Shown: positions 37,100 to 50,552 of the stretch, piece after piece
Layout of the letters: each line of letters opens with the position of its first letter
How positions within the stretch are numbered: the stretch's first letter is position 1
From: Pempheris klunzingeri
Lineage: Eukaryota > Chordata > Actinopteri > Acropomatiformes > Pempheridae
NCBI RefSeq assembly: GCF_042242105.1
Contig: NC_092035.1
Span: 11,937,477 to 12,001,476, forward strand
Direction of reading: 5' to 3'
DNA: 64,000 nucleotides
Translations under genes and position numbers: made by a program
Notes under the pieces: model-generated
Told to the model about the DNA's origin: nothing
The model's input: only the letters and a program-made list of their open reading frames with translations
Database searches by the model: none

Positions 37100-38525
37100 C
37101 CTATATACTCTACATGTCGCTGTGAGCACTTTAAATCCACAGGACTGTTGCCGCTCCTAAATCTAAACAGAATACATCCACATTTAGATGGAAATGTTAA
37201 GGTTACTGTGCATGAAATAGATAAATAGAATGAAAACACTGACAAAGACAAAGCTTTTAGACCAGCTGGTACCTGGGCACGTCTGGTGCAGATCCTTGTG
37301 GGGAGGAAGCGGGCCGATGGCAGAGGAGGAAAAGGGACGCCATTGTCTGGTTTGTGCTGCCAGCTCCACCAACAATCAAGGCATTGTACAGTTCCTTACT
37401 GCTGACTCCTCAGCAGCAGCTACAGTGTGTGTGAATGTAACTGCAAGATATCAAGCTCAGAGTCAATCAGTTATCACTACGTTTTCTTGTTCATGTTTTT
37501 ATTTTTACCTTCCCCAATCTTATTTTAATCATCTTTTTCTTTGTTTGTATTTTAATGTGTATTTAGCCTCAAATTCTCAGTTGAAGTGTGTGGTTTTGTG
37601 CCTTTCAGACACATGTACATTACACATGTACTGTATATGTGTGTTTAAAATGTTTTTCTTTTTTTTGTCAACACAACTGACAGTATTAAGCTCTTGGTTG
37701 CAAGGGTCCCGCTTTACACGTGGAACAACCAGCCTTTGTTAAAGTTTTTAACATGCAAGGCAGCAACCTACTTAACTGAAAGCTTTAGTCAACAATGGCT
37801 CATGGCACTTTTAAAGTATAAAAAGCTCTAAACACTAAAAAGTTTCCTAATTTTTTAAGATAAAAGGCACTCACCCTTATGTCGCTTCTTATTCACGGAG
37901 GTGTGTTAGAAAATATAAAGGATGTAGATATTTTCATTTCATTTTTATATGGGCTATACTTAATAAAACCAACATATTATCAACCCTGAAGGAACCTTTT
38001 TGTGTGTTGTAATTCTGCACATCAGTCTCTTCACTGTCTTCTTAAAATTTAGGTACAAAGTCTGATATTTCGGTTATATCTGACAATGAATACAGACAAT
38101 TCGTAGTTAAACCACTTGAGGGCAGCAGGTCCACACATTTCACTGCCACTGGGTCATGAACTGTAGCTCACTGCTCTAAAAATGTGGTTTTAGGGTGGAG
38201 GGTGCAGAGAGGCTTGTTTTGTGCCGGCTGATAAAAGCAGGAAGAAATCAGCAGGAAAATATCACTTAAAAAAGTTGCATTGTCCCTCATCTGTGCACAT
38301 ACTTTAAAGTACCTTTAGTCCAGTTAATGGCACAGTTGGGCAGCTGTTCTGCCTCTTAAAGTTGAGTTTAAATAGGCTTAAGGTATACAGGTATACAATC
38401 TCTCAATTGGTCCAGACACTTGGCCCAAGTATTCAGATTATAATATTCTTAAAGTAATGGCAGTCAGAGGTCCACCTTTATACCATGTCAATTCAACACC
38501 GGACATATTCTACCCCAATATGAGG
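37100..38525. other. Intergenic, no gene supported
   Basis: Contains a 170-codon open frame (37230-37742) whose second half is of low-complexity, T-rich composition, and which has no recognised domain. Not called as a gene. CCACTTGAGGGCAG at 38112-38125 matches the CTCF core at 13 of 14 positions. Confidence 0.45.
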
Positions 38526-38530
38526 GTGTA

Positions 38531-40509
38531 TTTATTGAACTGAAACACTGAGTGCTTACTCAGAGGACTTCAGGGCTAAAGGGCAAGACTGCAGACTGGG
38601 TCATCCATGTTTTTACTGTTCTTCTCTGGATATTAGATCTGCAGACACACAAACAAACACAGAGCGTTTTCAGAGGAAGTACAAGTCAGGTGTTGCACAT
38701 CTCGTCAGGCTTGAAGAACTAAATTTGTCCCCCTGAGGGGGTTCATCAAACCACTTTCAGCTGCGAAACTCCTACTGAGACAGAAAAACAAATAAGAACC
38801 GAAGGACTCTTCATGCTGTGAGCAGCAACTGCAGCTGACCAAACAACTCAGAATCTAGGTACCACAAAAACAGTATTGACATGGAAAATACCATGGAGAG
38901 AGCTGTGGAAGTGGAAACTGAACAGTGTGTTTAAAATCATAAATCTTGAACTAAATACATAAAATCAACAATTTATTAACAGTTCAATATGAGGGAAAAG
39001 CTCATATGAAATGTATGGCTCTTTTTAAGTTATCTGTAATGTCTGGTAGTGAGTTCTTCACATTATTGCAGTCATACACGAGTCAGGTTGCAAATACAAG
39101 TTTACCAACAAGTTTACAGACTCCAAAAGAAAAACTAAGGAACTTTTTATCCATCAAATGATATCTATTCGTGAATAAAAAATAAAAATCTGATTAAAGT
39201 CAAAGTTTTCTATTTTACAGCATTCAGACAGGTTCACAGTTACATTTTTTCTCAGCAATTATTCCAATCAAAATTAAACAGATATCTATACATTCTGAAT
39301 GTAAGTACAATCCAACTTCCTACTGTTGTCTACTGGAAGAGAAACATCACACGTGCTCTTTGAGGAAGCAAATGGACAATTCAAAATCCTACTAAATGTT
39401 TGCTATGAAGTAGCACTATTCCTATGTTCTCTGCACGACTAAGTGTCTGCTCCATTTCCTTAAATCAAAGTAAATAACAGCCGTACTTGGACCGAAAGTA
39501 AAGACAATCAGGTTTTAGGAGTTGGAGGCCTTCTTGGTGGCTTGTTGTTTGCCACAATGGCAGCAAATTAGCAGCAAGACAGTTCATCAGCTTCTGTTGT
39601 CCGTCTTCTTAGGTAGTGTTTTCAACAATTAACACTGAAATGAAAGATCACATTTGTAATAAAAAAAAAAAACTTTATAAATGCAACTTTCACATCTGAT
39701 TTCTCCCAATAATAAGAATAATAAGAATAATTTCACTTATTCTGTTGCTGCTGCTTCTACAATACAAAGAGTGGCTGCATTACAGCCACAGTAAAATCAC
39801 TAAAAAAAAAGCCTCATCAATAGTCTGATTTTCTAACAGTGTGATTTGATTATTACTGCAGAAAGAAAGAACTACAGTAACTAGAAAGTAATTATACTGA
39901 TGTGGTCCATTTCTTTTCAAATGGCACTGAACATACAATCATAGACCTGTGACTTTAGGGACAGCAGGAGTGTGACACAGCTGAATAAAACGTGATGTCT
40001 GTAAAACCTGAAAGTACGGACTGGTTTAAAGTCATACTAGGTGATCACATAGTAATCATGAGCCTTTGTTTGAATGGAAAACCACGGGCACTGAAACACA
40101 ACAGTTCAGCTTTTTACAAAAGCCTTTTTTGTACAAAACATAAAAAATTCTGGCCATTAAATGAATGGTCCCATTTGTTTTAGGCTGATTTGCAACAATA
40201 TGAAAGCATAGCACTGCTTAGTGCTTTGTATTAAATTTTTAAAAAAAGTCACATTTACTCTTCTTAATTACGGCGAATCACATCTGATCATCAAACACAA
40301 AGAAAACTCTTCCAAGACATCAGACACGAGCCTGCAGCCTGTCTGACTATAGTGCAGCAGATGAGGCACTTCTATGATTAAGGCCAAACCTCTCCGAGGA
40401 TTAAAATGATTGATCCCGCCGAGTCTCAAGTGCTTATTCACAAAAACTGGGATCTAAATAAGATTAAAGATGGAAAACGGCTGAAAAAGGCGAGACACGT
40501 TTCTTGTTG
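38531..40509 (-). other. Possible long 3' UTR of slc19a1
   Basis: The first AATAAA signals on the - strand after the slc19a1 stop codon lie at 38977-38972 and 38536-38531, which would give a 3' UTR of 1.5-2 kb. No other gene is visible here. A short A12 run lies at about 39660. Confidence 0.35.
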
Positions 40510-43500
40510 TTATGCTTTGGCACCTTTGCCGTTACGCAAGGTTTCTGCCTCCGTGCTTTCAGCCACAGGAAGCAGCTCTGTGGGTGGCGCCTGTTTGTTG
40601 GCCCCGCCTCCTCCGCTGGGCTGGTTTCTATAGTGACTGCTGATGACCACAGCGGCGCAGATCAAATAGGTGACGGTGAGAATGGTGAAGTAAATGGAGT
40701 ACAGCAGGAACTGTGAGGAAAGAAATAAAGGCACCTTAAATCAGTAAATGCACTCTAACGAGCAGATTTTCATTACTACGGTTTCTGTGTATCCGTCATC
40801 ACATCAGTTCTTCCATTCCCACTTTGTGCAACGAGCATCAACTGAAACAACAACAATGAACTGCTGCTCTGTTTACTCTTGTGTAGCTCCGTTAGGTCTA
40901 ATTACAAGCGTACCACTTCAGTTTGTTCTGAGCAAGAACACAATGTGCAGGAATGACTGGTCTACAGTCTGCCAGACAGAACTGTTATGGATCATTTTAT
41001 TGAATACGGTATATGGAGTATGGCTGACTTAGACTTTATGGCCACCTACAGGCCCACAGTGGTTGTTTGAGCATTTGGAAACATTTTTGTTGTAAAATGA
41101 CGGTTATGCGGACTAAATTTCTTTTTAAAACCAAAAAGGGAAACATATTTGTTCAGAAAAATAACAGCCTACATATGGACAAGGCCTATATTTTGCTTAA
41201 CTTGAAATGATTGGTAGAATTACAGTACTTTTAATTTGTAATAGCAGTAAAGCCACAGCTGGAACTACACTGAGCCAGCCTCAGGCACACCTGTGCATGC
41301 TGTCTAATCAGCACCTTGATATGCCTCACCTGTGAGGTGGGATGGATTATCTGGGCAAAGGAGAAGTGCTCACTAACACAGACTTAGACAGATTTGTGAA
41401 CAATATTTGAGAGAAATGGTTTTTTTTGTATATAGAAAATGTTTTAGATCTTTGAGTTCAGCTCATGAAAAATGGGAGCAAAAACAAGTGTTGTGTTTAT
41501 ATTTTTGTTCAGTGCATTTTCCAGCAATTACTACAATGCAACACAGCAGTTAATGCTATTTGTTGTGTTCAGATTTCATTTCACTCAGTGCTTCCCTCCT
41601 CGTTAAAAATTATTTCTTAACGTAAAATGCGTCTATGCTTTAATTGTGATACAGTCACAACTCGCCTTCCCCTACAGCGCACTGACATAATTGTAGCAGG
41701 AAGTACATCCTGGGGACAACTCAGCCATAATCTTCTGTGGTAATAAAGGAGTGTTTTACCTGAGTGTGCACGTCCAACCCCAGGCCTCTCTTGTCAGAAA
41801 TGATCAGGTTGATGATGCTCTTCAGTATGGTCCCAAAAAAGGTGTTGATGCCAAACACTAAGGCGCAGAGCTCCTTAGTGAGAGACGACGCTATCTGGAA
41901 ACTATGGGGGGATGATAAGATGACACAGCTGACAGTTAGGCAAGCGTGTGAACATGTGTACAGTTCATAATCAGGATCTGTAACGATGGACAGGGTTTTT
42001 AATTCAGCTCCTTTTATGCTTATTTGTTCCGTTTGTTTGGTCAAACTTTATTAAAAATAAACAATTTGAAAAATTAACAATCTGGTGGGACCCCCGCCTC
42101 TTTAAAGCACCCACTTTGGAAATCATTGGATCAAATATTAAAACCTTGGTTGCAGCTAACAATTATTTTCCTCATCTTCTCCGTTAATTGAATAGTTGTT
42201 TAGTACATTCAAAAACAGTGGAAATGTCCATCAGAACATGCTGGATGTGCCCAAGGTGGCTTATTTTGTCCACTTAAACAAAATAATATTTAATTCACTA
42301 TAACATCAGACCAGGACATTGTCATTTTTGACAATATTTGATCATATTTAACCTGGAAATCAAATTATCGACTAATAAATATAGCTGCAGATTAATTTGT
42401 AGTTGAGCAACTACTCGTTGCAGCTATAATTTAGTTTAGGAACTTGTCATTTAGCCAATTTTGCTGAAGAGTTCCAACTCAGTATAAGAAATGTAGGTGA
42501 AGTCTTCAACAGTCAGTTTTGTAGTTTCAGACGTAGACAGTAAACAGCACATTTACTTGGCACTCACGTAGCAATGGGTACCAGAAACTGGTAGAAGCCT
42601 CTGAAGATGACGTAGGCCAGGTAGCAGATCCAGATGTTGTCAGTGGTGTACATGAGGAACAGCAGAGCCGCCTGCACTGCTGTGATCACGCCAATGACCA
42701 GCTCGGACCAGACGTTCCACTGAATCTTCACAAAGCCAGCTGTGAAGGACGTTATGGCACCTGCCAAAACATACACATCGACCAAAGACGAGATATTGAA
42801 TAAAAAAGGCCCTTCATCACTACTCTGCTGAGAAGCATTGTCATGAATTTTATTCTTTTATCTCTCATCTTTTAATATTGGCATTTTTTAAATGGTGAAA
42901 ATAATGGAAATTCACTATAAAAATTCCATTAGTGTGTACTATCTTGTTTTTTTATTATCCTAAATAACCAACATTTTTTAGGAATTAGTCATCAGTACCA
43001 ACAACTACATTACTGCTGCCACTGTGAGGACGTTCCCATTCTTATCATTTACCTACTATCTGATTTTGTTTTGCAACATAACTTTAACAGCTTTGCACAT
43101 GACGTCCAAGTAATTCACACAAACTACCTTTGTGCTTTATAGCTGTTGTGCTTGGTGCTTGTTGATATCTAAACATGATGTAATCAATAGAAGGTGGGAG
43201 ATCATTTACTCAATCTCTTAACTGCAGGTGACAAAGGTGCAGTCAGGTTACATTCTTTGCATTTTTCATGTCCAAATAATGATGCTTTTTCCAGCTTTTA
43301 AGCTCTGGTTTTGACCCAGTTATGAGATTTTAGTGCTTGATATTAACTGGCAAAAAAATTACTATCATTCTTCAGTATATTATTGTTCTTTGATGACTGT
43401 ATTTATATCAAAACTAAACATACAGTGGGGAAAATAAGTATTTGATACACTGCCGATCTTGCAAGTTTTCCCACTTACAAAGAATGGAGAGGTCTGTAAT

Positions 43501-46500
43501 TTTTATCGTAGGTACGCTTCAACTGTGAGACAGAATCTAAAAAAAAAATCCTGAAAAACACATTGTATGATTTTTAAATAATTAATTTGCATTTTATTGC
43601 ATGAAATAAGTATTTGATCACCTACCAACCAGCAAGAACTCTGGCTCTCACAGACCTGTTAGTTAGTCTTTAAGAAGCCCTCCTATTCTCCACTCATCAC
43701 CTGTATTAATTGCACCTGTTTGAACTCGTTACCTGTATAAAAGACACCTGTCCACACACTCAATCAATCAGACTCCAACCTCTCCAACATGGGCGAGACC
43801 AAAGAGCTGTCTGAGGACACCAGGGACAAAATTGTAGACCTGCATAAGGCTGGGATGGGCTAGAGGACAATAGGCAAGCAGCTTGGTGAGAAGGCAACAA
43901 CTGTTGGTGCAATTATTAGAAAATGGAAGAAACTCAAGATGACTGTCAATCTCCCTCGGTCTGGGGCTCCATGCAAGATCTCGCCTCGTGGGGTATCAAT
44001 GATCATGAGAAAGGTGAGGGATCGGCCCAGAACTACACAGGAGGAGATGGTCAATGACCTGAAGAGAGCTGGGACCACAGTCTCAAAGGTTACCATTAGT
44101 AACACACCACGCCGCCATGGATTAAAATCCTGCAGCGCACACAAGGTCCCCCTGCTCAAGCCAGCACACATCCAGGCCGTCTGAAGTTTGCCAGTGACCA
44201 TCTGGATGATCCAGAGAAGACGTGGGAGAAGGTCATGTGGTCAGATGAGACCAAAATAGAGCTTTTTGGTTTAAACTCCACTCGGCGTGTTTGGAGGAAG
44301 AAGAAGGATGAGTACAACCCCAAGAACACCATCCCAACCGTGAAGCACGGGGGTGGAAACATCGTACTTTGGGGGTGCTGTACTGCAAAGGGGACAGGAC
44401 GACTGCACCGTATTGAGGGGAGGATGGATGGAGCCACGTATCGCGAGATTTTGGGCAACAACCTCCTTCCCTCAGTAAGAGCATTGAAGATGGGTCATGG
44501 CTGGGTCTTCCAGCATGACAATGACCCAAAACACACAGCCAGGGCAACTAAGGAGTGGCTCCATAAGAAGCATTTCAAGGTCCTGGAGTGGCCTAGCCAG
44601 TCTCCAGACCTGAACCCAAAAGAAAATCGTTGGAGGGAGCTGAAACTCCATGTTGCCCAGCAACAGCCCCAAAACCTGAACGATCTGGAGAAGATCTGTA
44701 TGGAGGAGTGGGCCAAAATCCCTGCTGCAGTGTGAGCAAACCTGGTCAAGAACTACAGGAAACGTCTGACCTCTGTAATTGGTGTGAATGCTGAAAGCCT
44801 TCACAACATATGTTCTTCTGTTCCAAAAAATTTATATATTATTCTTATTCTTCCGCCGTGATTCAGCCCCCAAACCGCTCAAGGTAGAAACTTCATTCCA
44901 ATGGAGGACGTGCAGCTCAATTGGGAATCGAGGGCAATGACTTTTCACATCTCTGACATGTACAGTTTCCATAATATTCAATATTAACTGTCAAAATTTC
45001 CCATAGGAATGAATGGAGTAGCTTCCAAATCTGAAATTTCTTCACCCAACTTCTAGCCCTCACAGCTCCTTCATACTTTTAGCTAGAAACTAGCTTTAAA
45101 ACTTTCATCATCTCTCCCTCTTTCAGCACATACCTCTTCATCACAGTCGTCTTTTAAAAAGATAAAGTTTCTCCCTCCTTTTTCTCATTTTACATGAGTG
45201 TGTATGTGGCCGCGCTAGAGCGGTGGCGTCATGCTAGAGCGTGGAGGAGTGGAAAAATCACCTGAAGCTTTTGTCTTTAACTCGCTGGTTTGTCCGTATC
45301 GTTTCACCCACAGTCACAGTTTGACTCAAAATGAAGGTTACGTTCTTGGACACGCAGTCATGTGGCTCACAACACACAGAAACGCACGCAGCGCGTCCCA
45401 CGAGCCTCAGAGCGACGGGAGCACCGACCGAACAGCTCATTGACTGCCATGTTAAAATGACAGAGGAGTGAGGGAGAGAGAAACACTTCTCTTACCTGCT
45501 AGCAAGCGCTCATTTCACCAGATAGAGACCTTAGCTTACATCTACGTGCTCAGGAGACTCTCTTATGTCCACTGGTCTGCACTTTATGGCTGTGACATGG
45601 ACCGGTTTGAGTAAAACCTGCATTTTCAGAGGTGTGTCATCTCAATGAAAACAGTACCATCAGTAAGGGAGCACGAGAGGAGCAGCAGAACATTACTGAC
45701 GTTTGAGCCACCAGGTGGCAGCAGAGCTGCGTGAAAGGAGCAGCATCTCAGCGTGACAGTGGCGGAGCGGCATGGCGGCGGCAGCAGACAGCATTCACAC
45801 CACAGTTTCTCCAGAAATTGCACTTTCTAGTTGTAAACAAAGGTTTGTGTACCAAATATTAAGTTCTCTTTTTCCATTTCTGTGTCTCACAGTTGAAGCA
45901 TACCTCTCCATTCTTTGTAAGTGGGAAAACTTGCAAGATCGGCAGTGTATCAAATACTTTTCCCCACTGTATATCTTATTAGTATTTCTTATTCAACATT
46001 TAAGGCCATCTTCACAAATAGGACTATTCTCTTATCTTAGCCTTGAAATCCTTTGAAAAACACAAAGAATCCCACATTAAAAGACACGTCCTTCTGGCTT
46101 TGTGCTGAAGAAGGGCATTTGATATTTTGTTGCTGAGCGCAGGAGTCGTCCTCATTATTTGCATCTAAATTTAGCTGGAGTCACACGCCGATGTGAATGA
46201 AAGCATGTAGGGCTGTGAAACTGAAACCTCTGTATGAACATTGAGCACAAAACACAGATGAGATATGAGAAATCCAGCACTATTCCTTTACAAACTACTG
46301 CTTATAGCTCCAGAGATGTCTCACTCAGCAGGGTAGAAGCTGCCTCCACTGCGCCGTTGTAAATGTGCTTGTTCTCAGTGACCGGGGAGACTTTGTTCCA
46401 CAGGATGTGGACGTAGAACAGGACCAGGTAGTACCCTGTCGAGTTGAACACCCACCACAGGGACCAGAGCCTCAGGTTGGGCCTCTTCACCACGTTTCTC

Positions 46501-48226
46501 ACCTCAAGCAGCATTTGCACCAGGACAGAATCTCTCCAGCGTGATGCAGAGCATGGGGGGGCTGCAGAGGACGACCCACTCTCTTTCAGGTTCATTTTGT
46601 CCAGTTCTGATTTAGTGGCTGCTGCTGCCAGTTCCTTGTGCTCCCGACTCTGCATCCGGTTGAAAAACAGGGAGCGTTTGGGCCAGGGGAGGCACAGCGA
46701 GAGCAGCAGCCCAAAGCTGACAAAACCCAAAGATATAGCATTAAGGGTGTAGAAACGGATGTTGCCCACTGACATGCACAGCTGGCCCAGCACCGAGCTG
46801 GTGAACACCCCCAACAGGACTGAGGAGCGCGAGTATCCGGCCACGCGTTGGTAGAGGACCGGACTGACCAGGGAGAAGATGTAGGAGGAGTAGGCCACGC
46901 GGCAGGCCATGGTGATGCCGTAGAAGAACTCCATGAACTGCATCTCGAGAAGGGTGGTGCCCAGGAGCAGAATGAGCCAGATGACCACCTGGCTGACGCC
47001 CTGGATGATCAGGACTGGCTTGTAGCGCAGAAGATCCGTCAGCAGGAAGGTTGGGACCAGCACAGCCATGTAGGAGTACGTCAGCACAGGGGTGATCTCA
47101 TTTGTTACCTGGAAATGATAGTAAGGTCAATCAAATTAAGTTCTTTAAGTTATGTTTTAATACAGACGTATTTAATTTGGACATTTTTTGCTTTATTCAA
47201 TAATCAGTAGACCAATAAACGGGAGAGATGGGCTTGACAGATTCAGGTCCGGATGATGCCTGTGAGACTGCACAGCCTTGTGGTGGGCGTTCTACCAGGG
47301 GAGCTACCCCCCCAAATAAACCTCTAAACAAGACGAGAAACCAATAAGGTGACAGCTCCTGTCTTAGTTCACAGAATGCGAAACTTTTCTCTACTGGCAG
47401 GACACTTGGTGTGACTACGGCGAGGCAATTATTCAGCACTACAGTTTATTCTGGTTATTGTATTACAAAAGTCTGTGGTCCACAATAATATTTTAAAGTA
47501 AAGTGTAATCAAAAGCTGACATGAGTTACGGACATTTTTGCTTTAAAACTGCTAAAAAAGTGAAGGGCTGCAACTTTTTATTTCATTTTCAATTCATCTG
47601 CCGATAAGTTTCTCTATTTCGTAGCCATTCATAAACTGTAGACCTCCACAGGCCAATTACACTGACCCACTTTGGAGGAATGTGAACTTTGACCAGAGTA
47701 AGAAGGATCAGCAAACTCCCCTCAGGCCACTCTTCACTTCAACTGTGTAATGATAGCTTGACTGAGTCTTACAGCTTAACTTTTATTTTGCACAGTCTTG
47801 TGCACGTGAGCCTGTGGTGCAACTCTGCAAAACTCTCTTCATTATCTACATATCCATATTCCACATGTGGTTGCACTGGTCTTTCCTTTAAAACAAACAC
47901 TTTAGTCTGAGGACACCACTAACCTGTTGCCTGGTGAAGTTCTTCTCTGAGCTGAGTAGATATGGCGTAATGAAGGGCTCCCCTGGCTTTATCGATGCCA
48001 TAAAACCATAGAAACACAAGAATATCACGGCCCATTTCCACTTTCTGGGCTCTCTGGCTTCCTCTGTGGGGTCTTCGGAGGGAGACAGAGCCTCAGAGGC
48101 TGAGACAGCCATGTCTACATCTCCGTCTTCATGTCTTCCGTTGTTTTCGAGCTCAGGCACCTTCAGGTCCATCTCTTTCTCCCCCTCCGATCTGTCCCCA
48201 CTTCCTGCAGTGTCATCTGCTACCAT
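40510..48226 (-). CDS. slc19a1: Reduced folate carrier, SLC19A1
   Basis: This is a plasma-membrane folate/organic-anion antiporter of the major facilitator type. Coding exons, 5' to 3': 48226-47924, 47108-46325, 42760-42568, 41901-41760, 40710-40510. They total 1623 nt, 540 residues, all phases consistent. Key stretches: [20 protein letters not shown] (first membrane segment), EKNFTRQQ with the conserved N-glycosylation sequon, [67 protein letters not shown], and [22 protein letters not shown]. These follow SLC19A1 more closely than the thiamine carriers SLC19A2/3. Odd: the acidic N-terminus is longer than in the human protein, and the exon 2/3 junction codes Ser where relatives have Gly (TLLSAITSF). 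Coding intron 2 is stretched by a Tc1 element. A 5' untranslated exon probably ends at 49419. Confidence 0.95.
41268..41514 (+). mobile_element. Tc1-like non-autonomous copy B
   Basis: TA, then CACTGA, joins straight to the family's 3' section (gccagcctcaggcac), and the copy ends ATTTTTGTTCAGTG. Only six bases of the left terminus remain. It lies in the last intron of slc19a1. Confidence 0.7.
43423..45969 (+). mobile_element. Tc1/mariner transposon (Passport-like), decayed and interrupted
   Basis: TA target duplications flank CAGTGGGG at the left and CCCCACTG at the right. The inverted termini continue with aataagtatttgatacactgccgat and its complement. The transposase frame starts at 43789 ([20 protein letters not shown]). 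The catalytic regions WSDETKI, HDNDPKH and [10 protein letters not shown] are all present, holding the DDE triad. The frame is broken by a TAG at codon 25, a one-base loss near 44180 and a TGA near the end (44733), so it is dead. A further repeat has inserted in its 3' part (about 44828-45830). The element lies in coding intron 2 of slc19a1. Confidence 0.93.
44828..45830. mobile_element. Repeat nested inside the Tc1 element
   Basis: About 1 kb separates the transposase end from the Tc1 right terminus, far more than the family needs. It runs from tatattattcttattcttccgccgtgattc to gaaattgcactttctag and resembles a repeat I recall as common in teleosts. No coding frame. It carries a perfect 14 of 14 CTCF core match, CCACCAGGTGGCAG, at 45708-45721. 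Ends are approximate and the class is unknown. Confidence 0.5.
47255..47345 (-). repeat. tRNA-derived SINE-like fragment
   Basis: On the - strand GTAGCTCCCCTGGTAGAAC resembles a tRNA A box region with two or three changes, and a weak B-box-like tract follows about 50 nt on. No cloverleaf can be drawn confidently. Lies in coding intron 1 of slc19a1. Confidence 0.3.
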
Positions 48227-49418
48227 TGTGTCAGCTGGTTTGTGAACACTGTGATGCAGAGTGTAGCTTCCTTTTGCTTTGTCAAATCACCATGTAAGGA
48301 TCTGTTGACGTGCAAACTTTCCCACTTCAAAACAAATGGAAAAACCTTGTGGGTTGAAAACTTCAGTTAAACTGTGGTTTCATCTCAACTCTCCTTCGTT
48401 TCCATGCCAGAAAATACTAAAAGTGAGAATGAACCATTAACCGACGGGATGGCAGCGTAGTTAAAATGGTACATGCGGCCGTTTGCATGTAAAAGAAAAT
48501 GTTGACCTTTGCTCCATTCCACGCTGTGACATTTTCCAACCGCAAGCTATCCAGCAGCTGAGTCTGGTGTCATTGTTAACCTGAAAAGATAACAATGTTG
48601 TCAAATCATCAGACTATTTAGACAGTATGCAGACACTGCAGCTGGCATTAGAGCACTGTTAGGTTTTCTACTTTGGAGGCAAAACAGAGTGTGTTATGGC
48701 AAATGGGGCTGCAGATGAGATAAAGTAAGATATCAGATCAGATATCAGATCAGATAAGCTTTATTAATACGATATAATACAAAAGTTGAAGCAGTATACA
48801 CAATTACTGAAAGTGACGAGGAGCGACTCTGGCAGGCAGCCTGCAGTATATAACGGTTACTATCATTACGGATCATTAATCAGTTGTTTTAGAGGATGAA
48901 ATAACAGCATATAGTGCTCAAGCTGATAATCACCAATATAAAACCCCCAAATATTCAGGTCACAGTCATAGAAGAGTATGCAAACCAGATTTTTCTTTAA
49001 ATAAAATGACCAATTTCAGCTTTAAACTGCACTATGAGAGATGGTCAGCAGGAGATATGCTTCTACACCCACCATTAACAGCTCATATATTCTGTCTGAC
49101 TAGTGTTACTCTAATGATTAATAAAAAGGTGGAAACCAGCATGTAAACAGTGTCCACACTCCTAACATACGTGTTAATGTTTTAAGGGACAATGAAAACA
49201 AGTTACACAAACCATTCATTGGGTAACACTTAGCATGCCAGTGCTTCAACTGCTTTACCGACTGTTAGCCACGTTTAGCTGCTAATGCGCTAAACGTTGA
49301 GCTACTTGTGTCTGACAGCGACGTTTTCACGACAACAAGCTGTCTCTGCGTCAATAAAACACGGTTTTGCTTTGTTTATAATTCCAACGCTGCACAAAAC
49401 TGAGTAGACATAACGTAC

Positions 49419-49510
49419 CTCGTGTGCTTCATCTGGGACTGTGACGCTAGATTGGCTTACCCGCTGCTTTGTCAGCGCACTGACTTCTGGGAAATATAGT
49501 TCTGCAGCCT
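49419..49510 (-). promoter_or_regulatory. slc19a1 5' exon and promoter with ZNF143-like site
   Basis: On the - strand CACGAG is followed by gtacgt (donor at 49419/49418), and a matching acceptor (ctgcatcacag) precedes the start codon at 48249. Just upstream, 49500-49483 on the - strand reads ACTATATTTCCCAGAAGT, close to the ZNF143/Staf motif ACTACAATTCCCAGCATGC found at many vertebrate promoters. Confidence 0.45.
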
Positions 49511-49796
49511 CATTTCCACGACAAAACTGGTTAAACTTTATTTATCTGGACACTTGTATTGTGATTTAAGCATATTTTCTTTTCAGCTTCTTTTTCAGCT
49601 TCTTTCAACATCCATTTACCAAGACAACACAAGTTAATCAATCATAATGTTCCTGAAACTTTACATTTTATCTCATATTTCTGTTACCAAGTGCTTTGTG
49701 CCTTATTTCTGACATTTTTTTTTGGAAAAATAATGTTACTACAGGCTACTACTATACCACAACAAAAATGGAGCACAGGGAAAAATTGCAACGCCT

Positions 49797-49807
49797 TTTA
49801 TTTTATT
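49797..49807 (-). terminator. Polyadenylation signals of CXCR gene (candidate)
   Basis: Two overlapping AATAAA hexamers on the - strand, about 750 nt after the receptor stop codon. Confidence 0.45.
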
Positions 49808-50552
49808 AACTTGAACATGAAATTTGCAAAGCATTTGAAACATTTTTGGACATTTACTGAAAAACACAGCAGTATTTCTAATTTATACAATCCTTATAGT
49901 TTCTAAATGTTCGTATAGTGCAGATATAAATAAACACGGATACATCAGCGACATGATTAAAGTTCTGTACAAGTATATTTAAAATAAATGCACTCCAATC
50001 CAATTCTTGGATTTAAAAGCCCATGATCTTTCGTGAAATCAACACAAGCTTAATCACATGAGAAGGGGCTGGACATGTGGCTGATTTCAACTGTGGATGA
50101 AGACCAGGCTGAATCAGTAGATGGCAGCACTGTCCCAGATACTGCTCAACACTGAAGTCCAACCACTTCACTTTGTCTCATCTCCATCAGCCTAAACAAA
50201 ACATCTAGCTTCTAAAAACCAGCATAAGCTTCATACTTTTGTTCCAACATTCATGGTCTCCAGAGGACAAATCCTACTGACTGTGATGATCCTCTGACTT
50301 TCTTGTAGACGTTTTGACAAAGCTGAGACATCAAGCTCAGTTATTACCATTCTTATCCATCCATTTACAGTCCACTGACGAGGCTGAAGCCAGAATACAG
50401 CATGTAGGAAACAGAACCTTTAGAATTTGTCGTAACTTTCTTTTTTTAAACAGCAGGGTTTGGGAGTGCATCTTCCATCCTGGGCTGAGAAGTCCTGATA
50501 ACTATAGACGTGTGGCCTGCTGCATATAAAAAAAAAAGAGTCCAGTGAGGTT

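Noticed and set aside
37230-37742. 170-codon open frame as a gene
   Set aside because: Its composition turns into low-complexity T-rich sequence, with no domain, no splice support, and the antisense strand equally open over part of it.
44235-44735. 167-codon transposase frame as a host gene
   Set aside because: It is the C-terminal part of a Tc1 transposase within complete inverted termini and TA duplications; upstream frame damage shows it is inactive.
47255-47345. Functional tRNA gene
   Set aside because: The A box is degenerate and no cloverleaf or terminator can be drawn; a SINE-like fragment is more likely.
40510-48226. SLC19A2 or SLC19A3 thiamine transporter
   Set aside because: [21 protein letters not shown] and [13 protein letters not shown] match SLC19A1 more closely than the thiamine carriers.
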